Shown: positions 43,140 through 51,744 of the stretch, one piece after another
Layout: every line of letters begins with the position of its first letter
Numbering within the stretch: the stretch's first letter is position 1
NCBI GenBank assembly: GCA_027449865.1
Contig: DAIDKV010000025.1
Span: 1-64,000 of the forward strand
DNA: 64,000 bases
From: Planctomycetales bacterium
Lineage (GTDB): Bacteria > Planctomycetota > Planctomycetia > Isosphaerales > Isosphaeraceae
Direction: 5' to 3'
The notes under the pieces: model-generated
Seen by the model: only the letters and a program-made list of their open reading frames with translations
The model's database searches: none
What the model was told of the DNA's origin: nothing
Program-made: the position numbers and the translations under genes

Positions 43140-45377
43140 ATGGCAAGTACCCAGGCCAGCGAGGCAAAGTCCGGCACGCAGGCGGCCGGCTTTCGGCCGT
43201 ATGTCCCCGATGCGGAATCGCCGCCCGAACTGACCCTGACCCCCGTCGTGATCGGGACACTCCTCGGCATCCTCTTCGGCGCCTCGTCGCTGTACCTGTT
43301 CCTCAAGGTCAGCATGACCGTCTCGGCCTCGATCCCGGTCGCGGTCCTCTCGATCACGATCTTCCGCGGGCTCTCCCGGGCGTTCGGCATTCGTCGGGCC
43401 ACCATCCTCGAAAACAACATCGTCCAGACGGCCGGGTCGGCCGGCGAATCGATCGCTTTCGGCGTCGGCGCGACGATGCCGGCGCTGATGCTCCTTGGCT
43501 ACGAGCTGGAATGGACCCGCGTGATCCTCGTCTCGGTGCTGGGCGGACTGCTCGGCATCCTGATGATGATTCCACTCCGTCGCGCCTTCATCGTCAAGCA
43601 GCACGGGGCCTTGCCGTATCCCGAGGGAACCGCATGCGCCAAGGTCCTGATCGTCGGCGAGCAGGGGGGTTCCAACGCCCGAACGGTCTTCCTGGGATTC
43701 GGGATCGGATTCCTCTACCAGATCCTGATGCAGGCAACCAGGTTCTGGTCTGGCGAGTGGAAGATGCCGATTACAGGGATCGCCGGATACAACAAGGCCA
43801 TCATCGCGCTCGAGCCGTCCCCGGCGCTGCTCGGAGTCGGCTACATCATCGGGCCAAGGATCGCCTCGGTCATGGTTGGCGGCGGCCTGCTCACATCCCT
43901 TCTGCTCGTCCCGATGATTGCCTACTTCGGCGAGGGACAGCCTGGACTCCTCCCGCCGGGTCAGCAGCCGATCGCCTCGATGGAGCCCGGCGCGATCTCA
44001 AGCCAGTACGTTCGCTACATCGGGGCGGGGGCCGTGGCCGCCGGCGGCGTCCTTAGCATGATCAACGCGCTGCCGCTGATCTGGTCGTCGATCACCGGAA
44101 GTCTCCGAGACCTCCGATCGGGGCGGAAGGCAGAGCAGGGGGGGATCCCCCGGACTGAACGCGACCTGCCGATGGCGCTTGTCTTCCTGGGCGCTCTCGG
44201 GCTGGTCCTCGCCGTGGCCGCCTCGCCGCTGATACCAACCGACGCTCCCGGCCGGCTCGCCGGCGGCGCGATGGTCGTCCTGTTCGGATTTCTGTTCGTA
44301 ACGGTCAGTTCACGGATCACCGGCGTGATCGGCTCGTCGTCCAATCCCATCTCGGGAATGACCATCGCCACACTTCTGCTAACTTGCCTGATCTTTGTCA
44401 TGCTTGGCTGGGTCGGGCCGCAGTATCGCTTGACGGCGCTCTCGATCGCCGGGGTGGTCTGCATCGCTTCCTCGAACGGCGGAACGATCTCGCAGGATCT
44501 CAAGACGGGCTTCCTCGTCGGCGCCACGCCCTGGAAGCAGCAGGCGTCGATCCTGGTCGGTGCACTGGTCTCGGCGGTGGTGATGGGCGGGACGCTCCTG
44601 CTGCTGAACTCCGCCTACACGACAATCTCGGAGAATCCCGACGATCTTCCGAAGGTCGCGGCACCGGCCGACGAGCTGAAGGAAACGCGAACAGGCCCCG
44701 ACGGCAAATCGTACAAGGTCTGGTGGGTGACGAGCCCCAGGGCCGGCGTACAGGAAGGCCAGTACCTCGTCGACGAGTCAGGGAAAGCTCGATACCTTGT
44801 CGACGCTGGAATTGGCGGCCGGATGACAAAGACCGCTTCGGGGACCCCCATCCAGAAGTTTAACCCAGCCCAGCCGAGGCTATTCGCAACACTGATCGAG
44901 GGGATCATGTCGGGGAGGCTTCCCTGGGGGCTGGTGATCCTGGGAGTAGTTCTGGCGGTGGTGATGCAACTGGCCGGTGTCTCGGCACTGGCTTTCGCGG
45001 TGGGTGTCTACCTGCCCCTGGCGACGACTCTGCCGATCTTCATCGGCGGAATGCTCCGTGGTCTGGTCGACCGACTCCGAGGATTCAGCACCGAGGAGGG
45101 CGAGACCAGCCCCGGAACCCTGATGTCCACCGGCCTGATCGCGGGAGGCTCTCTGGCCGGGATTATCATCGCGCTGCTGGTCGTGTTCGAGGAATTCGGC
45201 AAATCGATCGACTTCTCCTGGAAGGGGCCGAAAGACGAGCTTGAGCACATGGTTCCCGCGATCGTCGCTTTCGGGGCGATGGCCGGGGTCCTTCTGCTCG
45301 TCGGGCTTTTCGGCAGAAGACCCATCGCGAGCGATCCCGGCAAGGGCGAGGAGGCCCGTGTCGGCGAAATCGCTTGA
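43140..45377 (+). CDS. OPT family oligopeptide transporter
   Basis: A 745-residue membrane protein with about 15 or more hydrophobic helices. Family hallmarks: VVIGTLLGILFGASSLYLFL near the N-terminus, NNIVQTAGSAGESIAFGVGA, QHGALPYPEGTACAKVLIVG and GAVAAGGVLSM. A hydrophilic loop of about 80 residues around 500-580 is followed by more helices. OPT proteins move oligopeptides or metal chelates by proton symport. ATG 43140 is chosen since CAGGAG lies about 13 bases upstream and the family sequence begins there; the longer frame would run through the inverted-repeat segment. Confidence 0.92.
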   Translation: MASTQASEAKSGTQAAGFRPYVPDAESPPELTLTPVVIGTLLGILFGASSLYLFLKVSMTVSASIPVAVLSITIFRGLSRAFGIRRATILENNIVQTAGSAGESIAFGVGATMPALMLLGYELEWTRVILVSVLGGLLGILMMIPLRRAFIVKQHGALPYPEGTACAKVLIVGEQGGSNARTVFLGFGIGFLYQILMQATRFWSGEWKMPITGIAGYNKAIIALEPSPALLGVGYIIGPRIASVMVGGGLLTSLLLVPMIAYFGEGQPGLLPPGQQPIASMEPGAISSQYVRYIGAGAVAAGGVLSMINALPLIWSSITGSLRDLRSGRKAEQGGIPRTERDLPMALVFLGALGLVLAVAASPLIPTDAPGRLAGGAMVVLFGFLFVTVSSRITGVIGSSSNPISGMTIATLLLTCLIFVMLGWVGPQYRLTALSIAGVVCIASSNGGTISQDLKTGFLVGATPWKQQASILVGALVSAVVMGGTLLLLNSAYTTISENPDDLPKVAAPADELKETRTGPDGKSYKVWWVTSPRAGVQEGQYLVDESGKARYLVDAGIGGRMTKTASGTPIQKFNPAQPRLFATLIEGIMSGRLPWGLVILGVVLAVVMQLAGVSALAFAVGVYLPLATTLPIFIGGMLRGLVDRLRGFSTEEGETSPGTLMSTGLIAGGSLAGIIIALLVVFEEFGKSIDFSWKGPKDELEHMVPAIVAFGAMAGVLLLVGLFGRRPIASDPGKGEEARVGEIA

Positions 45378-45467
45378 ACGGTCATCCCCGATCGGTCCAG
45401 GATTCGTAAGGCGGTTCCCCACTGGGAGAGGCTCGACCTGGATCGACACATCCACGGGAGACTCATC

Positions 45468-46535
45468 ATGCGATATCGATTGATGGTCGTGCTGAGCCTG
45501 GCGATGGCCCTGCACGCAACAGCGGACCGCGCCGGAGCCCAGCGGTATTATCCCCGCGGCTACGGCGCCTACGGGATGGCTGGCTGGGGTGGCGACCCCG
45601 CTGCAGCCTTCATGACCGGCCTCGGCTCCTACGCCCGAAGCGCGGGCGTCTACCAACTGGATCGCGCGAAGGCCAACGCGATCAATACCGACACGGCCAT
45701 CAAGTGGAACAAGGCCCTGCGCGAGCGGCAGCGAGCCCTCCGCGAGGAGCAGAAGAAGCGCTCGGCCGAGCAGGAAAAGGAGCGTCGCCAGCAAGAATCG
45801 CGGACTCGACTTGAATCAGGCGCGGCCCTCAACGACCTCCTCGACCAGATTTTCGATGCGGATCCGGGCGTCGCGAAGGTCGGCCGTTCCTCGGCCCCGA
45901 TCAGCCCCGCCGCGATCCGCGAAATTCCCTTTGAATGGAACTCCGAGGCTCTATCCGCCTGCCTCGACGAACTAACCAGCACAGGCTCGGCCATCCCGGA
46001 TATCCTCAGCGGTCCGAAGTATGTCCAGGAGCGGAACGCGGTCCGATCGGCCGTCGCCCGCGCCTTCGAGGAGGATAGTCACGGAGAGGTCTCGCTCGAG
46101 ACCCGCAAAACCATTCACGACGCCGTCTCCCATCTCCGCGCGAAGTTCCTGAAAGAGGAGGCTGAATACAATCCCGGCTACCACGAGGGGCTGAACTACC
46201 TGACAACCCTCGCCGCCGTGAATCGGATGCTCAACGATCCGAGCATGAAACAACTCCTGGCCGAGCTTCAGCAAGGGAAGGAACGAACGGTCGGGGATCT
46301 GATCACCTTCATGAACGCCTACAACCTCCGCTTTGGGCCGGCTGAGTCGGATCGTCAGCGGGAAATCTATGCGAGGCTGGAGCCCACACTGGTCGCGATC
46401 CGCGACGAGATAAGTCCCGGAGCCGCGCAGGCCCCCCAACTCGATCGGTCTGGAGCGAATCTTCGGTCGGCGGCGAAGTCCGCCTTCCGGGGAATGAACT
46501 GGAGCGACATTGAGGCTCACTCAAAGGCCCAATGA
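45468..46535 (+). CDS. exported coiled-coil protein of unknown function
   Basis: A 355-residue protein with a signal peptide ending near residue 24 (TADRAGA), a Tyr/Gly-rich start of the mature protein (QRYYPRGYGAYGMAGWGGD) and a strongly charged coiled coil around 70-115 (KALRERQRALREEQKKRSAE). The rest is helical without known motifs. I do not recognise the family by name; similar Gly/Tyr plus coiled-coil proteins are frequent in planctomycetes. GGGAG lies seven to eight bases before ATG 45468. It overlaps the AI-2E-family gene by four bases (ATGA). Confidence 0.75.
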   Translation: MRYRLMVVLSLAMALHATADRAGAQRYYPRGYGAYGMAGWGGDPAAAFMTGLGSYARSAGVYQLDRAKANAINTDTAIKWNKALRERQRALREEQKKRSAEQEKERRQQESRTRLESGAALNDLLDQIFDADPGVAKVGRSSAPISPAAIREIPFEWNSEALSACLDELTSTGSAIPDILSGPKYVQERNAVRSAVARAFEEDSHGEVSLETRKTIHDAVSHLRAKFLKEEAEYNPGYHEGLNYLTTLAAVNRMLNDPSMKQLLAELQQGKERTVGDLITFMNAYNLRFGPAESDRQREIYARLEPTLVAIRDEISPGAAQAPQLDRSGANLRSAAKSAFRGMNWSDIEAHSKAQ

Positions 46536-47845
46536 TCGGTCAATCGCACGGCGCGTCGGCTCGCACGGACCTGACGGGCGCACCGGCCGACGCGTCCCGA
46601 CCACTCGGAGAACCTGCCGCGATCATGAGGAGTCGAAGGAGCGAATGTGGCCCGGACCCCGATCACGGAGTGGCACAGATCGTGGATCGACGGTCGAACG
46701 GGCCGACTCGGGCGCTGGTCGTGCTGGCCATCGTCGCGGCCCTCTCACTCCTCAAGGCCATTCTGATCCCGATCGCCGTCGCCCTGGTGGTCGCTTGCAT
46801 TCTCTCGCCGGCCGCCCGGCTGGTCCGCTCACACCGACCGTATGGGCCTCTCGGGGCACTCCTGCTCTTCCTTCTGATGATACTCGGCGGGCTCTACCTG
46901 GCCAGCTTGATGGCCGAAGGGCTGGTTCGGGCGACGTACACCCTCCCGACCGACATCGAACGACTCGCTGGGCAGGTCAGTCGGCGGATCACGGAGCTGG
47001 TCCGAGACCAGCCCTCTCTCCGCGCCGTGCTGCCCGAGCCCGGAACCATCGACCGCCTCGGTGACACCAACCGCGCCCTGCTGATCGACAAGCTCAGTTA
47101 CGGCCTCACGGATTTCACGACATGGGTGATCCAGGGTTTTATCGTGATGGTCCTGGCGATCTTCCTCCTGATCGAGAGCGAGATGCTCACGATCAAGGTG
47201 GTCCGCTTTTTCGCCCGGACGCCGAATGAGGCGCTCGTCGCCGGGGAATTGCTCACCCAGATCACACGAAAGATCCGAGCCTACCTGGTCGCCCGGTCGC
47301 TCCTGAATGCTGGCCTGGGAATCGTCCTTGCGATCGGTCTCTGGGCGATGGACGTCCATTTCGCCCTCATGCTGGGCGTTGTCGCGGCTCTCACGAACTT
47401 CGTTCCGTACATCGGCCAATTGATTGGCGGGGCGCTGCCGACGTTGATTGTTCTGGGGCAGAGCGGCTCGATCGGCGACGCGATGATCGTGGCCGCGATG
47501 TACCTCGCGGTCCTCGGCGTCGAGGAGTACGTAATCACACCCTTGGTGATGGGGCGGTCCCTGGATCTGAACGGGACAACCGTGCTGATCGCCTGCCTGT
47601 TCTGGGGTTACCTTTGGGGACTGGTCGGCCTGGTGCTTGCCATGCCGATCACGGTGAGCCTGAAGGTCGTCTTCCAGGCCATTCCCGAGCTGAATCGGTG
47701 GGCCGAGCTGATGTCGCTCGACTGGCAATCCCCCGAAGGCCCGGTCGCACCTGAAACTCCGTTCGACGGCCGGCAAACCGCCGCAACCACCCCAGAAAGC
47801 CCCATCGCTTCCAGGGGCGAGCTCGAACCCGATTCCGTCCCGTGA
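46532..47845 (+). CDS. AI-2E family transporter
   Basis: A 437-residue membrane protein of the AI-2E/TqsA-PerM family. Helices include LVVLAIVAALSLLKAILIPI, PLGALLLFLLMILGGLYLAS and VIQGFIVMVLAIFLLIESEM, with the conserved ALTNFVPYIGQLIGGALPT segment and a VEEYVITPLVMGRSLDLNGT block. Members are exporters of small molecules or sodium/lithium-proton antiporters; the signal molecule role is proven only for few. ATG 46532 overlaps the previous stop; ATG 46625 is a possible alternative that would remove about 31 residues. Confidence 0.87.
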   Translation: MIGQSHGASARTDLTGAPADASRPLGEPAAIMRSRRSECGPDPDHGVAQIVDRRSNGPTRALVVLAIVAALSLLKAILIPIAVALVVACILSPAARLVRSHRPYGPLGALLLFLLMILGGLYLASLMAEGLVRATYTLPTDIERLAGQVSRRITELVRDQPSLRAVLPEPGTIDRLGDTNRALLIDKLSYGLTDFTTWVIQGFIVMVLAIFLLIESEMLTIKVVRFFARTPNEALVAGELLTQITRKIRAYLVARSLLNAGLGIVLAIGLWAMDVHFALMLGVVAALTNFVPYIGQLIGGALPTLIVLGQSGSIGDAMIVAAMYLAVLGVEEYVITPLVMGRSLDLNGTTVLIACLFWGYLWGLVGLVLAMPITVSLKVVFQAIPELNRWAELMSLDWQSPEGPVAPETPFDGRQTAATTPESPIASRGELEPDSVP

Positions 47846-47870
47846 CCGGCCTGAGTGGAGTCCAAAACGA

Positions 47871-47923
47871 GACGGGCGGAACATCCCGAGGGGCCAGAGC
47901 CACCCCGAAACATCCCGCCCGTC
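47871..47923. terminator. hairpin between convergent genes
   Basis: GACGGGCGG at 47871-47879 pairs perfectly with CCGCCCGTC at 47915-47923, with an inner GGGG/CCCC pairing possible. It lies between the ends of the AI-2E-family gene and the PEP-CTERM gene and is a likely bidirectional terminator, though without U-tracts. Confidence 0.45.
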
Positions 47924-48008
47924 CACGAACCTTATCCTCGTTGGAAGTCCATCGAAGCGCAAACGAAGTCAACTTCTGGGGTCGTCTTCGATCGGGCTGG
48001 ATACAGGA

Positions 48009-48530
48009 TCAGTGCGGCCTACGCCTGGCAACGCGGCGGCCGAGGATCAAACCCACCGCGCCCATGCCCAGCAATGCCAGCGAGCTCGGCTCCGGCACGG
48101 CGAAGGTCCCGATCGTCCCGCTGCCAGGCGGATCGGTGCTGGGCGTCTCGATCCAGTTGATCGGACCAAGTGTCGTATCGCTGTTGGTCGTGGTGAACTG
48201 GAAGAACAGGAGCGTGTTCGACATCGAGATCGGCTGCGAGAACGAGATCATCAGGTTCGTCATGCCGGAGGCGGTGGTCGGTGTGCCGAAGGTGACGCCT
48301 GGAGTGTCAACAAAGGAACCGGTAGACGTGTTCAGGGCACCGTTCCACTTCAGGTCGGTCATCGAGCCATTCGAATTGCCGAACGTCACGTCGACAGTAT
48401 AGCCGGACTGAACTCCGATGTTCTGGAGCGTGATCAGGTTGATATACGATCCCGCTTCAGACCTCGTCGAGAGGCCCGAGCTACCGACCACGGCAATCGC
48501 AATGGCCGCAGCCAAGCTTCGAAATTTCAT
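48009..48530 (-). CDS. PEP-CTERM sorting domain protein
   Basis: A 173-residue exported protein. The signal peptide runs to about residue 26. The mature region is Ser/Thr/Gly-rich beta structure. The C-terminus is a textbook PEP-CTERM signal: VPEPSSLALLGMGAVGLILG followed by a basic RRVARRRP tail. It should be processed by an exosortase, encoded elsewhere, and displayed at the cell surface or in exopolymer. GGAGG precedes ATG 48530. Confidence 0.88.
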   Translation of the reverse strand: MKFRSLAAAIAIAVVGSSGLSTRSEAGSYINLITLQNIGVQSGYTVDVTFGNSNGSMTDLKWNGALNTSTGSFVDTPGVTFGTPTTASGMTNLMISFSQPISMSNTLLFFQFTTTNSDTTLGPINWIETPSTDPPGSGTIGTFAVPEPSSLALLGMGAVGLILGRRVARRRPH

Positions 48531-48679
48531 CTTTCTCCTCCAAGAGTAAGAATACACACATCCAGTTGATTGCGGCGGCTCTTGCCCAGCCAGTAAGGCC
48601 AAGCGATTGCGGCCGAGGAGAGACGTTGGGAGTCACCGAGACTGAGGCGTACCTCAATCTCCATCCCAGACCCCGTGAA

Positions 48680-48700
48680 GGCTCGGTCAGCAACCGAGCC
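48680..48700. repeat. 8-bp hairpin in gene-free region
   Basis: GGCTCGGT at 48680-48687 pairs perfectly with ACCGAGCC at 48693-48700 around a five-base loop. It is followed by CGGGCCC on the plus strand, so it has no U-tract. It may be part of a structured RNA or a protein-binding site. Confidence 0.4.
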
Positions 48701-49253
48701 CGGGCCCTCCCAGTTTCGAGAGGGGCCGCGTGGATCGGACCATCACCGGCAAATTCGTTTCAGACGTGGGGGAGGAACGTCCTCGCGTCTCAACGGCTCA
48801 CGAGTCCTCCCTCAGGACGAAAAACCGTCCCTTGGCGGCTCGATCGTTCCTCAGCACGGGTCTCGATCAACGAGGCTCATCAGGGAACTCTGACGACAAG
48901 ACGCCGGGCATGCGTCCAGGTGCTTCATCTCAGGAAAATGGCCGACGCCCATCGGCCCTTACCGACAGCAATCGTCTCGGCGGTCACCGCCTGATCCGGT
49001 TGCCTACCACTCCCGCAGGCGCCGCCGAGAGACGAGGAAAGGTTCGACCAAACCGCGGTCAATGAACCGGCTCGAGGAAAACACCGAGGCCGATTCGCTT
49101 CGAGCAACCATGCTTTTCCGCACACAGAATGTCAATCTTATCAGGACTTCCTGCCAAACGGCTTGAAAGACCGCACGTGATTCGTAGTCGGTCATCTGAA
49201 ATGTGATACCACTTCTCGAAAGCGACTTCAACCGAAAAAATAGAGAATCCCGA

Positions 49254-49271
49254 GACTCTCGCGACTCTCGC
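49254..49271. repeat. short tandem repeat GACTCTCGC x2
   Basis: GACTCTCGC occurs twice directly adjacent, at 49254-49262 and 49263-49271, followed by a partial third unit GAC. It lies about 75 bases past the end of the sulfotransferase gene on its 3' side. Confidence 0.5.
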
Positions 49272-49345
49272 GACGAGGGGGGGCCTTCTCCATCATCGCA
49301 AAAGTGTGCGCCTGACTGGTTGGTCGTTGCAATCGCATCGGATGA

Positions 49346-51538
49346 TTACTTGCTTTGTATCCGGGTAGGGAGTGCGACGAAAAGATCGTGTAGTTCTGAT
49401 TCGTAATTCTTCCAGCGTGCCACTGATCGTTTGTAGACCGGCTGGCGGACCTGCGTGACGCTGGCTGTCCGGATCGGCCGTTCATTGCGGTGAAATTCGA
49501 GGCAGGCCGGCTCCCAGGCCAGACCAGCGGCCTCGACGAGCCTGCGAGCGACGGATTCGAGATCCTCGACCGTCTCTTCATAATCGACCTGGTGGATCGG
49601 CACGCGGACGTTCGATTCCCAGTGGTCCATCACGCGGCGATACTGTTGGAACCGAGAGGCAAGGTGATCCGGATCGTTGGCCCAGCGGATGCTACGGAAG
49701 TCCGTCATCCAGCACGAGACCGCGATGTCACGGAAGTCGCGGCGGCAGTGAATGAAAGTGGCGCGGGGGAAGACCAGGGAGAGAAGTCCGAGATACATGT
49801 AGTTGTCGGGCATCTTGTCAGCGACGCGGTCGGCTCCGTCGCCGACCAGGGCATGCAGCTTCTCCAGGTGCCGCTCGCCGAGTCGGTGGAGGGCAGGGCC
49901 GTCCAGCATCGTGGCCGACTCCAGCGGCGGGCCGCCCCGGTCGAGCACGGAAGGGATCGACTCGAAGGTCTGCCGTGCCAGCCTCAGCTCGCCGGCCCCG
50001 TGGATCGCCGAATGGCTCGATAACACCTGCTCGACCAGCGTCGTCCCTGACCTCGGCAGCCCGAAAATAAAGATCGGCCGGCGCGAGTCGTGACCGTTCC
50101 CGGCGTGGCGGGTCAGGAACTCGGAGTCGAACGTCGCGATCAGATTGCCGACAAATCGCTCGTGCTCGGCCGGAAGGTACTCGTGGCTTCCTCCCTTTGC
50201 CATCTCCTGACTTATGGCGTTGGCTTCGCGAAGGCAAGCGGCGGCTCTCGCGTGGTCACCACGTGCGTCAAGGACATGGGCAAATCCAAAGAGTAGCCGG
50301 GCACGTGGACCCTGGGCCAAACTGGGATCCTCCAGGCGACGCTCCAGCGCCACGAGGTCCTCCTCGGTGAACTTGCCACGAAGCAAGGTGGCAAGCCTCG
50401 CGTGAGGGATGGGGAACAACGGTTGAAGCCGAAGCGCTGTCCGGAAAGCCGCCTCGGCGTCTTCCATCCGGCCTTGCTCCTCGGCCAGCCCGCCGACGTT
50501 CAGGTAGGCCGCGGCCGAGTCAGGCTGAATCCGAAGTGCCTCCTCATAATGGGCCCGTGCCTCAATGAGCCGGCCCTCCTCCTGCTTGGCCCAGCCGAGC
50601 GAGAGCAAGACTCCTGGCCGGGGCTCGGTTGACAACTCCAGAACCCGCTCAAAGTGCGGGATGGCCTCGGCGGGCTCCTCTCGCTCCATGTGAACTTCGG
50701 CCAGGATCTCGCGGAAGTCCGTATCGTTCGGGTCGAGCTCGACGGCCCGGCGAACCCAGGGAAGGGCCTCCTCGGCCTTTCCCTCGCGAATCATGGTCAG
50801 GCCAAGGTGAGCGTGGGCTGTCGCCAGCTCGGGCTCGATCCGGAGGGCTTCCAGGTAGGCGGCGCGGGCCTCGACGTACCGCTCCAGCGCCCGGAAGGCG
50901 TTACCGAGATTGTGATGCATCGCGGCGGTGTCCGGCTGAAGCCGAACCGCCTCCTGGCAGTGGGGCAGAGCCTCCTCGGCCTGGCCACGATCCAGGAGCA
51001 TCTGGCCCAGATTCGTCCGCGCTGGCGGAAAGTTGGGATCAAGTTCAACCGCCCGGCGAAAGTGTTCCATCGCCTCGTCAAGCCGGCCGAGGTCGCGGAG
51101 GACAATCCCCAGGTTATTGTGCGCCGTGGCGAATTCCGGGCGTAACTCCAGGGCACGGCGAAATTGGCCAACGGCCTCCTCCCGCTTGCCGAGCCCCTGA
51201 AGCGCCAGTCCCAGGTTGCAATGGGCCTCGGGATAGTCAGGCCAGAGGGCCAGCGCTGCCCGGCAGCATCCCGCGGCCCGGTCGAGTTTGCCAACAGCCC
51301 GATAAGCCTCGGCCAGGTTCGCGTGGAATGCGGGAACATTGGGTCGGATGGCAACCGCCCGGCCAATCAGCTCGATGGCCCGGTCGTGTTCGCCCCGCTG
51401 GTGGTGGAGCACACCCATCAGATGGAGCGCGATCGGGTTTTCCTTCTCCTGGGTCAAGACCTTCTGATAAAGCGTGGCGGCTTCGCCGAGCCGGCCACCC
51501 TGGTGCATCTCGATGGCCGTCGTCAGAACGTCTTGCAT
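49346..51538 (-). CDS. TPR-sulfotransferase fusion protein
   Basis: A 730-residue protein. Residues 1 to about 385 are tandem tetratricopeptide repeats, roughly ten units, for example PEAHCNLGLALQGLGKREEA and ATAHNNLGIVLRDLGRLDEA. The C-terminal 250 residues are a sulfotransferase domain with the 5'-phosphosulfate loop FGLPRSGTTLVEQ (about 492-504) and a 3'-phosphate-binding CRRDFRDIAVSCW. It would transfer sulfate from PAPS to a carbohydrate, tyrosine or other acceptor, with the repeats probably recruiting the acceptor. No signal peptide is seen, so it acts in the cytoplasm. It is encoded downstream of the GntR/LacI regulator in the same direction. Confidence 0.9.
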   Translation of the reverse strand: MQDVLTTAIEMHQGGRLGEAATLYQKVLTQEKENPIALHLMGVLHHQRGEHDRAIELIGRAVAIRPNVPAFHANLAEAYRAVGKLDRAAGCCRAALALWPDYPEAHCNLGLALQGLGKREEAVGQFRRALELRPEFATAHNNLGIVLRDLGRLDEAMEHFRRAVELDPNFPPARTNLGQMLLDRGQAEEALPHCQEAVRLQPDTAAMHHNLGNAFRALERYVEARAAYLEALRIEPELATAHAHLGLTMIREGKAEEALPWVRRAVELDPNDTDFREILAEVHMEREEPAEAIPHFERVLELSTEPRPGVLLSLGWAKQEEGRLIEARAHYEEALRIQPDSAAAYLNVGGLAEEQGRMEDAEAAFRTALRLQPLFPIPHARLATLLRGKFTEEDLVALERRLEDPSLAQGPRARLLFGFAHVLDARGDHARAAACLREANAISQEMAKGGSHEYLPAEHERFVGNLIATFDSEFLTRHAGNGHDSRRPIFIFGLPRSGTTLVEQVLSSHSAIHGAGELRLARQTFESIPSVLDRGGPPLESATMLDGPALHRLGERHLEKLHALVGDGADRVADKMPDNYMYLGLLSLVFPRATFIHCRRDFRDIAVSCWMTDFRSIRWANDPDHLASRFQQYRRVMDHWESNVRVPIHQVDYEETVEDLESVARRLVEAAGLAWEPACLEFHRNERPIRTASVTQVRQPVYKRSVARWKNYESELHDLFVALPTRIQSK

Positions 51539-51744
51539 GGGAGAAGCATCCCCGATCGAAGGGGTCGCGGCCTCGTTTCTGGTGCCGGACCAGGGGCCAA
51601 TGACATGGCCGGACGCCGTTCAGGTCCCGACACATCGGAGCGTCGAGACGATCTGCGTCCATATGATATCACGTCCTCCAACCCTTGCGAATCCCCGCGT
51701 CCGGAGTCCGGAGGTTCATGGTTCCGACCCGGAGAACGCGACCA

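Larger units (their letters stand above)
48531..49345. other. long region without a supported gene
   Basis: About 815 bases between the PEP-CTERM gene and the TPR-sulfotransferase gene. Small open frames on both strands have no ribosome sites and no recognisable families. Features seen: a hairpin GGCTCGGT/ACCGAGCC at 48680-48700, and a tandem GACTCTCGC repeat at 49254-49271. The part 49100-49250 is less GC-rich than the rest. It could hold decayed genes, a small RNA, or long leader sequence. Confidence 0.5.

Noticed and set aside
48566-48994. 142-residue plus-strand frame in the gene-free region
   Set aside because: Arg/Ser/Pro-rich with no ribosome site, no signal peptide and no recognisable motif.
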